A stretch of 64,000 nt of DNA, taken from Weissella koreensis KCTC 3621 (GTDB taxonomy: Bacteria; Bacillota; Bacilli; Lactobacillales; Lactobacillaceae). Where the stretch lies: contig NZ_AKGG01000004.1 in the NCBI RefSeq assembly GCF_000277645.1, positions 50,603-114,602 of the forward strand, read 5' to 3'. This document shows, piece by piece, positions 19,615 to 30,653 of the stretch. Each line of letters begins with the position of its first letter. Within the stretch, counting starts at the first letter, position 1. The notes under the pieces are model-generated. The model saw only the letters and a list, made by a program, of their open reading frames with translations. It was not told where the DNA came from and ran no database searches. Position numbers and translations under genes: made by a program.

Positions 19615-22317
19615 ATGGCTGAAACAAAAGCACCGAAAAAAGCAAAAAAAGTCTTAACACCCGAAGAAAAAGCAGCGCGTATGGACGCCGCTGTTAAAAT
19701 GACTGGGGAATTAGTTGAAAAGGCCCAGAAAGCTGCAGTAGAGTTTTCAACATATACGCAAGAACAAGTTGATAAAATTGTTGCTGCGATGGCCTTAGCT
19801 GGTTCAGAAAATTCATTGCTACTAGCTCACGAAGCTGTTGAAGAGACAGGCCGTGGAGTAGTGGAAGACAAGGATACTAAGAATCGCTTCGCCTCAGAGT
19901 CAGTTTATAATGCAATCAAGAATGACAAGACTGTTGGTGTCATCAATGAAGATCGTGTAACTGGTAAAGTTGAATTAGCTGCTCCACTTGGGGTTTTAGC
20001 TGGAATCGTTCCTACGACTAATCCAACTGCAACATCAATTTTCAAATCAATGTTGACAGCAAAGACTCGTAATACGATTGTTTTCGCTTTCCATCCACAA
20101 GCTCAAAAGTCTTCAGCACATGCAGCTAAAATCGTTTATGATGCTGCCGTTGCTGCTGGAGCGCCAGAAAACTTCATTCAATGGATTGAAAAGCCTTCAC
20201 TTGAAGGAACTACTGCTTTGATTAAGAATCCAGGAATTGCCTCAATTTTGGCTACTGGTGGTCCTTCAATGGTTCACGCAGCCTTGACTTCAGGTAACCC
20301 ATCAATGGGTGTTGGAGCCGGTAACGGAGCTGTTTATATTGATGCAACTGCTGATGTTAAGCGGGCTGTTGAAGACTTGTTGTTGTCAAAGCGTTTTGAC
20401 AACGGAATGATCTGTGCTACTGAAAACTCAGTTGTTGTTGCTAAGGAAGTTTATCCTGCCTTCATGAAGCAAATGCAAGAGCAAGGTGCTTACTTGGTAC
20501 CTGCTAAGGATCACGAAAAGCTAGCTGAAGGAGTCTTCGTCAAGAATGCTTCTGGTTACGGGGTTCAAGGTCCAGTTGCTGGAATGTCTGGTCAAAACAT
20601 CGCTAAGCGCGCAGAGATCAAGGTTCCTGCTGACAAAGATGTTTTGATGTTTGAACTTGATAAGAAAAATATCGGTGAGGCCTTATCATCAGAAAAGCTT
20701 AGCCCATTATTGTCAGTTTACCAAGCTGGTTCACGTGAAGAAGGAATTGAAATTGTTCGCGCATTATTGAACTACCAAGGTGCTGGACATAACGCTGCTA
20801 TCCAAATTGGGGCGCAAGATGACCCATTTGTAAAGCAGTATGCTGACGCTGTTGAAGCATCACGAATTTTGGTTAACCAACCAGATTCAATTGGTGGTGT
20901 TGGAGATATCTATACTGATGCTTTGCGTCCATCATTGACGCTTGGTACTGGATCATGGGGGAAGAATTCATTGTCACACAATCTTTCAACTTACGATTTG
21001 CTAAATATCAAGACGGTTGCCCGTCGTCGTAATCGTCCACAATGGGTTCGCTTGCCTAAGGATATTTACTACGAATCAAACTCAATTACTTACTTACAAG
21101 ACTTAGAAAACGTTTCACGTGCCTTTATTGTTGCTGATCCTGGAATGGTTCAATTTGGCTTTGTAGATAAGATCTTAGACCAATTTAATTTAAGTGCTAC
21201 ACCAGTGAAGACGTCATTGTATGGAACAGTACGCCCTGACCCAACTATCAGCCAAGCCGTTGATATTGCTCGTCAAATGGCAGCCTTTAAGCCAGATACT
21301 GTGATTGCATTAGGTGGAGGATCAGCTTTGGATGCCGGTAAGATTGCTCGCTTCTTGTACGAGTATTCAGTTTCTCACCCAGGCATCTTGGAAGATGATC
21401 AAGCTTTGATGTCATTGTTTGGAAAGTTGCAACAAAAGTTTATGGATATCCGTAAGCGAATTGTTAAGTTTGAACAAGCTAGTTCAACCCAATTAGTTGC
21501 TATTCCAACAACATCAGGAACTGGATCAGAAGTGACACCATTCGCAGTCATTACGGATGATGAAACTCACGTTAAGTATCCTTTGGCTGACTATGAATTG
21601 ACACCACAAGTTGCGATTGTTGATCCAGAATTTGTTATGACGGTGCCAAAGCGTACAGTTGCTTATTCAGGAATGGATGCATTGTCACACGCACTGGAAT
21701 CATACGTTTCAGTAATGTCTTCAGAATTCACTCGCCCATGGGCTTTGCAAGCAATTAAGTTAGTCTTTGAAAACTTAGTTACATCATACAATTATGATCC
21801 AAGTCACCCAACACTTGAAGGGCGTGAAGCTCGTACTAAGATGCACTACGCCTCAACTTTGGCTGGTCAATCATTTGCGAATGCTTTCCTTGGAGTAAAT
21901 CATTCACTTGCTCACAAGACTGGTGGAGAATTCGGTTTGCCACACGGATTGGCTATCACAATTGCAATGCCACATGTTATTAAGTTTAATGCGGTGACTG
22001 GTAACGTTAAGCGTACACCATTCCCACGTTATGAAACTTATACAGCCCAAAAGGACTATGCTGATATTGCTCGTTACCTTGGTTTGAAGGGACAAACTGA
22101 TGCCGAATTGGTTGATGCTTTGTTAGCTGAAATCAAGAAATTGACTGATGCATTGGATATTGATGTTACTTTGTCAGGTAACGGAGTTTCTAAGAAAGAC
22201 TTAGAAGGATCAGTTGATAAGTTAATGGATTTGGTTTACAACGACCAATGTACTCCAGGAAATCCTCGTCAACCACGTTTGGAAGAAATTCGTCAACTTT
22301 TGATGGATCAATTCTAA
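19615..22317 (+). CDS. adhE: Bifunctional aldehyde-alcohol dehydrogenase AdhE
   Basis: A 900-aa fusion that reduces acetyl-CoA to ethanol with two NADH, the main redox outlet of heterofermentative growth. The N-terminal CoA-acylating aldehyde dehydrogenase has Cys267 in NGMICATENSVVV. The C-terminal iron alcohol dehydrogenase has GGGSALDAGKIARF, PTTSGTGSEVTPF, GMDALSHALESYVS and the histidine-rich NHSLAHKTGGEFGLPHG. The start is ATG 19615 behind GGGAGAAG; an earlier in-frame TTG lies at or before the transcription start. The first roughly 20 residues are a Lys/Ala/Pro-rich tail (MAETKAPKKAKKV) that E. coli AdhE lacks. Confidence 0.97.
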   Translation: MAETKAPKKAKKVLTPEEKAARMDAAVKMTGELVEKAQKAAVEFSTYTQEQVDKIVAAMALAGSENSLLLAHEAVEETGRGVVEDKDTKNRFASESVYNAIKNDKTVGVINEDRVTGKVELAAPLGVLAGIVPTTNPTATSIFKSMLTAKTRNTIVFAFHPQAQKSSAHAAKIVYDAAVAAGAPENFIQWIEKPSLEGTTALIKNPGIASILATGGPSMVHAALTSGNPSMGVGAGNGAVYIDATADVKRAVEDLLLSKRFDNGMICATENSVVVAKEVYPAFMKQMQEQGAYLVPAKDHEKLAEGVFVKNASGYGVQGPVAGMSGQNIAKRAEIKVPADKDVLMFELDKKNIGEALSSEKLSPLLSVYQAGSREEGIEIVRALLNYQGAGHNAAIQIGAQDDPFVKQYADAVEASRILVNQPDSIGGVGDIYTDALRPSLTLGTGSWGKNSLSHNLSTYDLLNIKTVARRRNRPQWVRLPKDIYYESNSITYLQDLENVSRAFIVADPGMVQFGFVDKILDQFNLSATPVKTSLYGTVRPDPTISQAVDIARQMAAFKPDTVIALGGGSALDAGKIARFLYEYSVSHPGILEDDQALMSLFGKLQQKFMDIRKRIVKFEQASSTQLVAIPTTSGTGSEVTPFAVITDDETHVKYPLADYELTPQVAIVDPEFVMTVPKRTVAYSGMDALSHALESYVSVMSSEFTRPWALQAIKLVFENLVTSYNYDPSHPTLEGREARTKMHYASTLAGQSFANAFLGVNHSLAHKTGGEFGLPHGLAITIAMPHVIKFNAVTGNVKRTPFPRYETYTAQKDYADIARYLGLKGQTDAELVDALLAEIKKLTDALDIDVTLSGNGVSKKDLEGSVDKLMDLVYNDQCTPGNPRQPRLEEIRQLLMDQF

Positions 22318-22432
22318 TCAAATAAGAATCAAAAAATGCTAAAAAGCTCATATAAGGAACTGATTAAATAATCGCATTTTACCAATTTGGGTGAAGTTGA
22401 GATAAAACCTTGAGTTTTTGAACATATTAGAG

Positions 22433-22463
22433 AGAGGCTGGGGCTTTTGTTCCAGCCTCTTTT
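22433..22463 (+). terminator. Terminator downstream of adhE
   Basis: AGAGGCTGG (22433-22441) pairs with CCAGCCTCT (22452-22460), followed by T residues. The 115 nt between the adhE stop and this hairpin hold nothing I recognise. Confidence 0.75.
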
Positions 22464-22584
22464 ATCATAATAAAAGACTAAAATATGATGAAATATAGTG
22501 CTCATTATTAAATGTTAAAAGATGCTAAATTTAAGGTTGAAACGTTATGATTAAAATGATTAGGTCCTTTGTGAACCTAGATTA

Positions 22585-22611
22585 TTGAAAATCAATACTG
22601 TCTCATATAAT
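22585..22611 (+). promoter_or_regulatory. Candidate ndh promoter
   Basis: TTGAAA (22585-22590) and TATAAT (22606-22611) are 15 nt apart, within the 341-nt gap between the adhE terminator and ndh. The spacing is short. The remaining roughly 190-nt leader shows no other feature that I can name. Confidence 0.4.
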
Positions 22612-22804
22612 AATCCCCGTTTCGGTCTGAAATACGTTAAAATAAAAGAAAAAGGTTACGTTAGAATCAGGCTTAAACGAATTGATTGAAATGGGATAAA
22701 AGTTAAACGTTATTATCCGTAAATATAAAGTTAAAAATGATCTAAAATGCTTTATTAAATTTAAGCGACAGTATTTTAAAGTGAGAATGAGCGAGGGGAA
22801 ACTG

Positions 22805-24085
22805 ATGAAGAAGCGTATTGTAATTGTTGGAGCTGGTTATGCTGGAGTTATGACGGCTCGTAAATTAGCTAACCAATTTAATCAAAAATCAGAATATGAA
22901 ATAGTTTTGATTGATGAGCATCCCTTTTTCACGTACCGTACGAGTTTACATGAAGTGGCGACTAAGCGGATTGAACCTAACGCCGTACAATTTGATTTAC
23001 GACAGCTTTTTATGCATCAAAAAAACGTTAAGATTGTGACAGCACGGGTTGAAAATATTGATGCAAATCAACATATCATTCATACCTCGATAGGACAGGT
23101 GGATTATAATAAGTTGATTTGGGCTGGTGGTGTTGAGGCACGGTCTGATGTTCCTGGAGTGAATGAATATGGTTTTCCTTTTTGGAGCTTGGACCAAGCA
23201 ACTTCTCTGCGAGTACATATAGAAGAAGTCATTCGGCAAGGCGCAATTGAATTAGATGAAGATATTCGACAGCAAAAATTACGGCTCGTTGTGGTTGGTG
23301 GCGGTTATCTGGGGGTTCAAATTCTTGGTGAACTACTGGATGAACGTAGAATTTTGGCTAAAGCGAACCAACTTCGTAATCGCGAAATTGAATTAACCTT
23401 AGTCGAATCTAAAGCCGAAATATTATCAGATTTAGATGATGCTCGGGTTAGTCATAAAGTTGAAAATTACTTAAGGCATCAAGGCGTCAAGGTTTACAAA
23501 AAGAAAGCTGTATCAGAAATTTTTGAAGATCATTTAGTATTGAATGACGGTGATAAGATTATGACTAATACCGTTATTTGGGCTGGTGGTACGCAGGGTC
23601 GAACGCAAATGACTGAATTGGATTTAAGTCAAGATGAAGAACGACATCTGCAAGTTACACCTGAAATGCGGATTCAGGATCAAGCTGATATTTATGCATT
23701 GGGTGACTCAGTGATTCAGCCTTTGCCAGCGCATTTAAAAGAACGGAAGGGTTCAGAAACCTTAATGCCTAAACGTGGTGAACATCGTTATTTCTGGCCT
23801 CAAAATGTGCATAATGCAGTCAATCAATCAGGTAAATTAGCCAATAATATTGCGGTTAAATTATTAAATCATGGAGATTTAAGTGCTTTTAAACCGAAAA
23901 GTCAACGGATTTTTATTTCTGTTGGATCACGGTATGGGGTCGCGATTTTTAAAAATCGTTTAGCGGTAACTGGATTTTGGGCACGTGAGTTTAAGCATTT
24001 AAGCAATTTACATTTTTTGGCCCAATTGGGATCAACTTATCAAATACATCAATACTTAAAGCGTGAAATTTTCTCAACGCCGTAA
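22805..24085 (+). CDS. ndh: Type II NADH dehydrogenase
   Basis: Single-subunit FAD enzyme of 426 aa that passes electrons from NADH to quinone or another acceptor at the membrane surface. The FAD-binding VIVGAGYAGVMTARKLA is at the N terminus and the NADH-binding LRLVVVGGGYLGVQILGE near residue 170. The FAD ribityl site is IYALGDSVIQ near 310. The ATG follows GAGGGG (22793-22798). A membrane protein gene begins 3 nt after its stop, so the two should be co-translated. In a lactic acid bacterium it may serve NAD+ regeneration or respiration with supplied haem and quinone; that is inferred. Confidence 0.92.
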   Translation: MKKRIVIVGAGYAGVMTARKLANQFNQKSEYEIVLIDEHPFFTYRTSLHEVATKRIEPNAVQFDLRQLFMHQKNVKIVTARVENIDANQHIIHTSIGQVDYNKLIWAGGVEARSDVPGVNEYGFPFWSLDQATSLRVHIEEVIRQGAIELDEDIRQQKLRLVVVGGGYLGVQILGELLDERRILAKANQLRNREIELTLVESKAEILSDLDDARVSHKVENYLRHQGVKVYKKKAVSEIFEDHLVLNDGDKIMTNTVIWAGGTQGRTQMTELDLSQDEERHLQVTPEMRIQDQADIYALGDSVIQPLPAHLKERKGSETLMPKRGEHRYFWPQNVHNAVNQSGKLANNIAVKLLNHGDLSAFKPKSQRIFISVGSRYGVAIFKNRLAVTGFWAREFKHLSNLHFLAQLGSTYQIHQYLKREIFSTP

Positions 24086-24088
24086 CAT

Positions 24089-24484
24089 ATGATTTCTGGA
24101 CAAGGAAATGTTTCCAATGTCGGAAATACCTTGTGGTCTTTGCCGTTACGTTTAGCGACGGGAATATTTTTGATTATTACTGGGGTTGCGATTGGAGGGG
24201 GAATTGGTTCTATCTTTGCGGGAGTAGGAATGGCCCTGTTCTTTGGATTTATGACCACAATTGCTGGCTTTATGACTTTTTTGTTGTCGCTTGTAATGCT
24301 GGGAACTTCTTTTTCAATTTCAGCGTTGCTACTCCCCTTTGTCGGAATTGCTTTGATGAATGGTGCCGGACGTTCATTTGGGGTTGACTACTGGTTAGTT
24401 CCATTTATTCAAAAGAATTTAGGAATATTTATTACTGGTGATAGTCAAGCTAGCTATAATGACTTGGAAGATGAAAAAAGATAA
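24089..24484 (+). CDS. Small membrane protein, DoxX-like
   Basis: A 131-aa protein with three to four hydrophobic segments (about residues 20-42, 45-68, 70-90) and a short polar C-terminal tail rich in Asp and Glu. RLATGIFLIITGVAIGGG near the N terminus resembles the first helix of DoxX/DoxD-type proteins. The match is by eye only. It starts 3 nt after ndh without a good ribosome site of its own, which indicates translational coupling. A role with NDH-2 at the membrane is plausible but not shown. Confidence 0.65.
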   Translation: MISGQGNVSNVGNTLWSLPLRLATGIFLIITGVAIGGGIGSIFAGVGMALFFGFMTTIAGFMTFLLSLVMLGTSFSISALLLPFVGIALMNGAGRSFGVDYWLVPFIQKNLGIFITGDSQASYNDLEDEKR

Positions 24485-24510
24485 AATTAGTATTTATAAT
24501 ATAATTAAAA

Positions 24511-24537
24511 AGGGAGCTCGGATTTTTCCAGGCTCCC
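24511..24537 (-). terminator. Terminator of the RNA methyltransferase gene
   Basis: GGGAGC (24512-24517) and GCTCCC (24532-24537) form the stem. The A tract before it becomes a T tract on the minus strand. It may also end ndh transcription weakly on the plus strand. Confidence 0.7.
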
Positions 24538-24586
24538 TTATGATATATTGCAAGAATCTTTAAATTAAAATTACTGCTTATTTATG

Positions 24587-25186
24587 TTATAGGTTGGGGT
24601 GTTGAGCAGCATAAAAAGCTAGGACAATTCCGTGAGCGACTGAAACGTTGAGTGAACGAACGCTTCCGGCTTGGGGAATATAGAGCATTGCATCAGAAGC
24701 TTTAATTAATTCATCAGCGAGGCCAATTTGTTCTTCACCAAAAATGAAGGCTGCCTTTTTAGCTAATTTGGTTTCAAAAAGGTTGGTTGGTTGGTAAGAT
24801 TCAATGTTATCAATCGCGTAAATGGTATATCCTTCAGCATGTAGTTGATCAAAAATAACTTGATAATCGGTTACTCGATGATGTTCAATATGTTCGTAGT
24901 TATATGTTCCAACTGATCCACGACGGTCCCATTTTTTTGAACCCTCTGGTCGATCGGGGAAAGATTGATTAACTGGATTAAGGAATATTAATTTGCGAGT
25001 CGCAAAAGCATTGCTATTACGTACGGCTGTAGCCTTGTTAAAATCATGCGTTAAATTTTGCATGATTGAAACGGCTTCATTACGTTTTTCGTCCAAATCT
25101 GCCCGAATGGCTTCATCAGACATATTTTTATAATAATCAGTGACATTCCGATAATCATTGGAATGGTTTAAATCGATTTCAGACAT
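24587..25186 (-). CDS. SpoU/TrmH-family RNA 2'-O-methyltransferase
   Basis: A 199-aa SPOUT methyltransferase. The three family motifs are present: AVRNSNAFATRK (motif 1), FIFGEEQIGL (motif 2), and the knot-forming IPQAGSVRSLNVSVAHGIVL (motif 3). The N-terminal 50 residues are charged and helical and do not look like an L30e substrate-binding domain. GAGG lies about 12 nt before the ATG on the minus strand. It is divergent from ecfA1 and stands alone. The target RNA (tRNA or rRNA position) cannot be read from the sequence. Confidence 0.87.
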   Translation of the reverse strand: MSEIDLNHSNDYRNVTDYYKNMSDEAIRADLDEKRNEAVSIMQNLTHDFNKATAVRNSNAFATRKLIFLNPVNQSFPDRPEGSKKWDRRGSVGTYNYEHIEHHRVTDYQVIFDQLHAEGYTIYAIDNIESYQPTNLFETKLAKKAAFIFGEEQIGLADELIKASDAMLYIPQAGSVRSLNVSVAHGIVLAFYAAQHPNL

Positions 25187-25373
25187 AGTTAATTTTTACC
25201 TCGTTTAAATTAAATTCGAAGGCACTACCTTTTAAACTAGTGAAGATTGATTCATCGAAAATCAAATAAGCTAGAATAAACACAGTACGATACTCTTATT
25301 GTAACAAGAAGCTAATGATATTTGGTAGAATATCGTAGAGATTAAAATTAAAATTTTTAAGGATGTATGAATT

Positions 25374-26207
25374 ATGATTGAGATTAAAAATTTAACATAT
25401 ACATATCCTAATCGCTCCGAACCGGCGTTAGAACAATTAAACTTTAACATTGAAAAGGGAGAATGGGTGGCAGTAATTGGTCATAATGGTTCTGGAAAGT
25501 CGACATTGGCCAAATTATTGACCGGTCTTTTGAATACACAAACTGGTCAGATTAAAGTTAATCAATTAGTAATTAATGAAGAAAATATTTATGAAATTAG
25601 AGATCTGGTTGGGATGGTTTTCCAAAATCCAGATAATCAATTTGTCGGTGCAACGGTTGAAGATGATGTCGCCTTTGGGTTGGAAAATCGACAAGTTAAA
25701 CGCGAAGAGATGTATCAACGAGTTCAAAATGCATTAAAACGGGTTGGGATGCAAGATTTTGCTACAAGGGAACCGGCTCATTTATCTGGTGGGCAAAAGC
25801 AGCGGGTTGCTTTAGCGAGTGCTTTGGTAATTGAACCAAAAATTTTGATTTTAGATGAAGCTACCGCTATGTTAGATCCTAAAGGCCGCCGGGAAATGAT
25901 TGAATTAGTACGTAATCTTAAGGCGGAACTAGGTGATGAATTGACAGTTATTTCAATTACACATGATATTGATGAAGCGGCGCACGCTGATAACGTGATT
26001 GTGATTAATGATGGAAAGTTAGTAGAGATGGGTCAACCAGATCAGGTTTTCAATAATGCTGAAAAACTAATTCAATTAGGATTAAATGTTCCATTTGCGG
26101 AACAACTCAAAGTTAAGCTGGCACAGCGTGGGATTAAAGTGCCGACAACTTATGAAACAATGGATGGGATGGTGGATTGGATATGGCAATCAATTTCCAA
26201 GAAGTAG
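25374..26207 (+). CDS. ecfA1: ECF transporter ATPase A1
   Basis: Cytosolic ATPase of the shared energy-coupling module for vitamin and metal uptake, 277 aa. Walker A GHNGSGKS is at residues 36-43. The Q-loop is FQNPDNQFVGATVEDDVAFG, followed by the signature LSGGQKQR, Walker B ILILDEAT and the switch ITHD. The C terminus has the EcfA-specific extension with the MDGMVDWIW end. The ATG follows AAGGATG. Its last 25 nt overlap ecfA2, and the order A1-A2-T-truA is the standard Firmicutes group II ECF operon. Confidence 0.95.
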   Translation: MIEIKNLTYTYPNRSEPALEQLNFNIEKGEWVAVIGHNGSGKSTLAKLLTGLLNTQTGQIKVNQLVINEENIYEIRDLVGMVFQNPDNQFVGATVEDDVAFGLENRQVKREEMYQRVQNALKRVGMQDFATREPAHLSGGQKQRVALASALVIEPKILILDEATAMLDPKGRREMIELVRNLKAELGDELTVISITHDIDEAAHADNVIVINDGKLVEMGQPDQVFNNAEKLIQLGLNVPFAEQLKVKLAQRGIKVPTTYETMDGMVDWIWQSISKK

Positions 26208-27049
26208 GTTTTACCTACCAAGTTGAGTCACCTTTTGCTGTGCCAGGCGTACATGATGTTAACTTTACGATCCCAAAGCAGCAATTTACGGCTGTGATTG
26301 GGCATACTGGTTCGGGAAAATCGACAATGTTGCAATTGTTGGACGGATTGATTTTACCGCAGAGTGGTAAAATTGAAATCTTAGATCAAATGGTCACGCC
26401 AGAAACGAAATTAGCGGCTACGAATGAAATTCGCCGCCATGTGGGAATGGTTTTTCAGTTCCCTGAGGCACAATTATTTGAGGCGACCGTCTTAGAAGAT
26501 GTGATGTTTGGCCCTAAAAATTTTGGTCATAGTTCTGAAGAAGCCAAAACTTTAGCATTAAAAGCATTACGTCTGGTTGGTATGCCTGAAAAATTTGATG
26601 ATCAATCACCTTTTGATTTATCAGGTGGTCAGATGCGTCGGGTGGCTATTGCAGGAGTGCTAGCGTTAGAACCGGAAATTTTGGTTCTCGATGAACCAAC
26701 AGCGGGTTTGGATCCACAAGGTCAACAAGAACTGATGGCGCTATTTGCACAATTGCAACACGAATATGGAATGACAATTATTTTGGTAACCCATCAAATG
26801 GAATTTGTAGCACAATATGCACAACATGTTTTAGTATTTGAACATGGAACAGTTATTAAAACGGGAACGCCTGAAGAAGTCTTTTCAAATCAGCAATGGT
26901 TACAAACAAAACAATTAGATGTTCCGATGGCTAAGGCTTTCGCAGATCGATTAGAAAACAAAGGTATTAAACTTGAACATGTGTTAAACCTTGACGCTCT
27001 AGCTGATCAATTGGCGCAAAAAATAAGGGAGGCCAACAAAAATGTTTAG
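26183..27049 (+). CDS. ecfA2: ECF transporter ATPase A2
   Basis: Second ATPase of the ECF module, 288 aa, forming an asymmetric pair with EcfA1. Walker A GHTGSGKS lies at residues 40-47. The Q-loop FQFPEAQLFEATVLEDVMFG is the EcfA2 variant, and the signature is LSGGQMRR. Walker B LVLDEPT and the switch VTHQ follow. ATG 26183 follows GGTGG (26171-26175) inside the end of ecfA1. An in-frame TTG at 26177 is less well placed. It overlaps ecfT by 8 nt. Confidence 0.95.
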   Translation: MAINFQEVGFTYQVESPFAVPGVHDVNFTIPKQQFTAVIGHTGSGKSTMLQLLDGLILPQSGKIEILDQMVTPETKLAATNEIRRHVGMVFQFPEAQLFEATVLEDVMFGPKNFGHSSEEAKTLALKALRLVGMPEKFDDQSPFDLSGGQMRRVAIAGVLALEPEILVLDEPTAGLDPQGQQELMALFAQLQHEYGMTIILVTHQMEFVAQYAQHVLVFEHGTVIKTGTPEEVFSNQQWLQTKQLDVPMAKAFADRLENKGIKLEHVLNLDALADQLAQKIREANKNV

Positions 27050-27845
27050 TAAAATTTTGATTGGTCGTTATTTGCCGGGTGATTCAGTGATTCATCGTTT
27101 AGATGCACGAGTTAAGTTGGTTTTGAGTATTGCCTTTATTTTTATGATTTTCTTAGCAACTAATTGGCCAGGCTATCTTCTTGCTACGGCTATTACTTTA
27201 TTAGTAGTGAGCTTAACTAAACTGGGCTTTGGTGTTTTCTTGCGGGGTGTGCGGCCTTTGATTTTTCTAATGCTGTTTACCACTATTTTGCAAATTTTAT
27301 TTGTGACAACTGGTCATGTTTTGTGGTCATGGGGTTGGTTGAAGATCACTAGCGATGGATTAGTTAACGGGGTAGCTATTTTTATCCGTTTTATGTTAAT
27401 TATTATGTTTTCTACGGTCTTAACATTGACGACGACACCATTAGATATTGCAGATGCGCTTGAAACGTTATTGCGTCCCTTACAAAAAATCAAAGTTCCA
27501 GTCGCCGAGTTAGCTCTAATGGTTTCGATCGCATTGCGCTTTGTACCAACTCTATTGGATGAAGCAGAAATGATTATTAATGCTCAACGAGCGCGAGGTG
27601 TTTTGTTCAATGAGGGGAGTCTGGTGAAACGAGCGAAAGCTTTTATTCCAGTGTTGATCCCGTTGTTTATTAATGCAATTAAACGGGCTATTGAATTAGG
27701 GGATGCAATGGAGGTGCGCGGCTACCGAGTAGGGGTCGAACGTTCTAAATATCGGATGCAAAGTTGGCACAAAATTGATTCTTGGGCAGTAATAATTTTT
27801 ATTGTTTTTGCGATCTTATTATTTGTTTTTTATCTAATTTTTTAA
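27042..27845 (+). CDS. ecfT: ECF transporter transmembrane subunit T
   Basis: Membrane scaffold of 267 aa that couples the ATPase pair to exchangeable S components. Hydrophobic segments fall near residues 25-60, 65-85, 105-125 and 245-265. The two coupling-helix ARG-type motifs are visible as NAQRARGVLF and AMEVRGYRVG. AGGGAGG (27026-27032) precedes the ATG, which overlaps the end of ecfA2. No S component is encoded next to it, so it is the shared (group II) module. Confidence 0.95.
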   Translation: MFSKILIGRYLPGDSVIHRLDARVKLVLSIAFIFMIFLATNWPGYLLATAITLLVVSLTKLGFGVFLRGVRPLIFLMLFTTILQILFVTTGHVLWSWGWLKITSDGLVNGVAIFIRFMLIIMFSTVLTLTTTPLDIADALETLLRPLQKIKVPVAELALMVSIALRFVPTLLDEAEMIINAQRARGVLFNEGSLVKRAKAFIPVLIPLFINAIKRAIELGDAMEVRGYRVGVERSKYRMQSWHKIDSWAVIIFIVFAILLFVFYLIF

Positions 27846-27875
27846 AATTTATCTGAAATGAAGGAGGGGTATAAG

Positions 27876-28625
27876 ATGCCAAGATATCGTGCTATTGTTG
27901 CCTATGATGGAACCGATTTTTCTGGTTGGCAAGTTCAACCAAGTAAACGAACGGTGCAAGGAGAATTAGAAAAAGCTGTGAATAGAATGGCTAAAAATCC
28001 GGAACAACCAATTCGAGTTCAGGGGTCTGGTCGAACGGATGCTGGGGTCCACGCTTTAGGTCAAGTAGCCCATTTTGATTTACCTTTTGATATTCCCGAA
28101 AGTGGGGTTCGTAAAGGACTTGCGACGATGTTACCCTTTGATATTGAAATAAAAAAAGTAGAGAAAGTTGATGCCGACTTTCATGCTCAATATAGTGCAC
28201 ATACAAAAACGTATCAGTATCGTTTATCAAATCGTGCTTTTCGGGACCCATTTAAACGCAATTATACTGGATATTGGCCGCGTCGGATTGATCCTAGTAA
28301 AATTGAAATGGCGATAAATGATTATTTAGGTGAACACGATTGGCAAAGTTTTGCGGCTTCTGGATTTCAGGCTAAAACCACAATCCGGACGGTCACGGCT
28401 GTTAAATTCATGAATGATGTTGAGCATGAGGAATTGATTTTTGAATTTACGGGAACCGGATTTTTGTATAATCAAATTCGAATTATGGTCGGCGTTTTAT
28501 TAGAAATTGGTGGGGGGAGTCGCCCAGTTGATGATATCCCACGTCTATTAGCTCAAAAAGATCGACAACAAGCCCGATTAACAGCTCCAGCTAGTGGTTT
28601 GTATCTTAAATCAGTTGATTATTAA
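27876..28625 (+). CDS. truA: tRNA pseudouridine(38-40) synthase
   Basis: Homodimeric pseudouridine synthase of 249 aa that modifies the tRNA anticodon arm. The catalytic Asp55 is in QGSGRTDAGVHALGQ, and the conserved Tyr lies in KTYQYRL. RIMVGVLLEIGGG marks the C-terminal part. I chose ATG 27876, after AAGGAGGGG (27861-27869), over an ATG at 27858 upstream of that site. It ends the ECF operon, and its last codons hold the -35 box of the SRP RNA promoter. Confidence 0.94.
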   Translation: MPRYRAIVAYDGTDFSGWQVQPSKRTVQGELEKAVNRMAKNPEQPIRVQGSGRTDAGVHALGQVAHFDLPFDIPESGVRKGLATMLPFDIEIKKVEKVDADFHAQYSAHTKTYQYRLSNRAFRDPFKRNYTGYWPRRIDPSKIEMAINDYLGEHDWQSFAASGFQAKTTIRTVTAVKFMNDVEHEELIFEFTGTGFLYNQIRIMVGVLLEIGGGSRPVDDIPRLLAQKDRQQARLTAPASGLYLKSVDY

Positions 28626-28644
28626 AACTAGAATGTGTTATAAT
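28615..28644 (+). promoter_or_regulatory. SRP RNA promoter
   Basis: TTGATT (28615-28620), inside the last codons of truA, and TATAAT (28639-28644) are separated by 18 nt. Confidence 0.7.
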
Positions 28645-28650
28645 ATTTAT

Positions 28651-28740
28651 GTCGAAAGACAAGGGCAAGTTTGCACTTCGAACCGTGTCAGGGTCGGAAG
28701 GCAGCAGCACTAAGGAGATCGTGGACTGTGCCTTATATAT
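28651..28740 (+). ncRNA. ffs: Small signal recognition particle RNA
   Basis: The conserved apical domain is clear at about 28681-28716: ACCGUGUCAGGGUCGGAAGG, then CAGCAGCACUAAGG, the Ffh-binding symmetric and asymmetric loops. Flanking arms AAGGGCA and UGUGCCUU close the helix. The length of about 80-90 nt fits the short SRP RNA of Lactobacillales. Ends are approximate. Confidence 0.9.
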
Positions 28741-28751
28741 GAAATTTAACA

Positions 28752-28787
28752 AGAGGTTCGGAAATTTATGTTCCGAGCCTCTTTTTG
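28752..28787 (+). terminator. Terminator of SRP RNA
   Basis: A 12-bp stem (28752-28763 with 28771-28782, one G-U) is followed by a T tract. Confidence 0.85.
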
Positions 28788-28811
28788 TAAACATTTTTAT
28801 AAAATAATTAG

Positions 28812-28839
28812 TTTTAAACTAGCAAAATTTTGGTAGAAT
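28812..28839 (+). promoter_or_regulatory. Candidate dnaX promoter
   Basis: An extended -10, TGGTAGAAT (28831-28839), lies 16 nt after TTTTAA (28812-28817), and 38 nt before the dnaX start. Confidence 0.45.
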
Positions 28840-28877
28840 AAAGGGTAAGATTATAAATTAAAAGGGGAGGGTCGCAA

Positions 28878-30617
<1,740 letters not shown>

Positions 30618-30653
30618 TTCAGCTTACTTGGTAGAATGCAAGGGGGAGATTTG

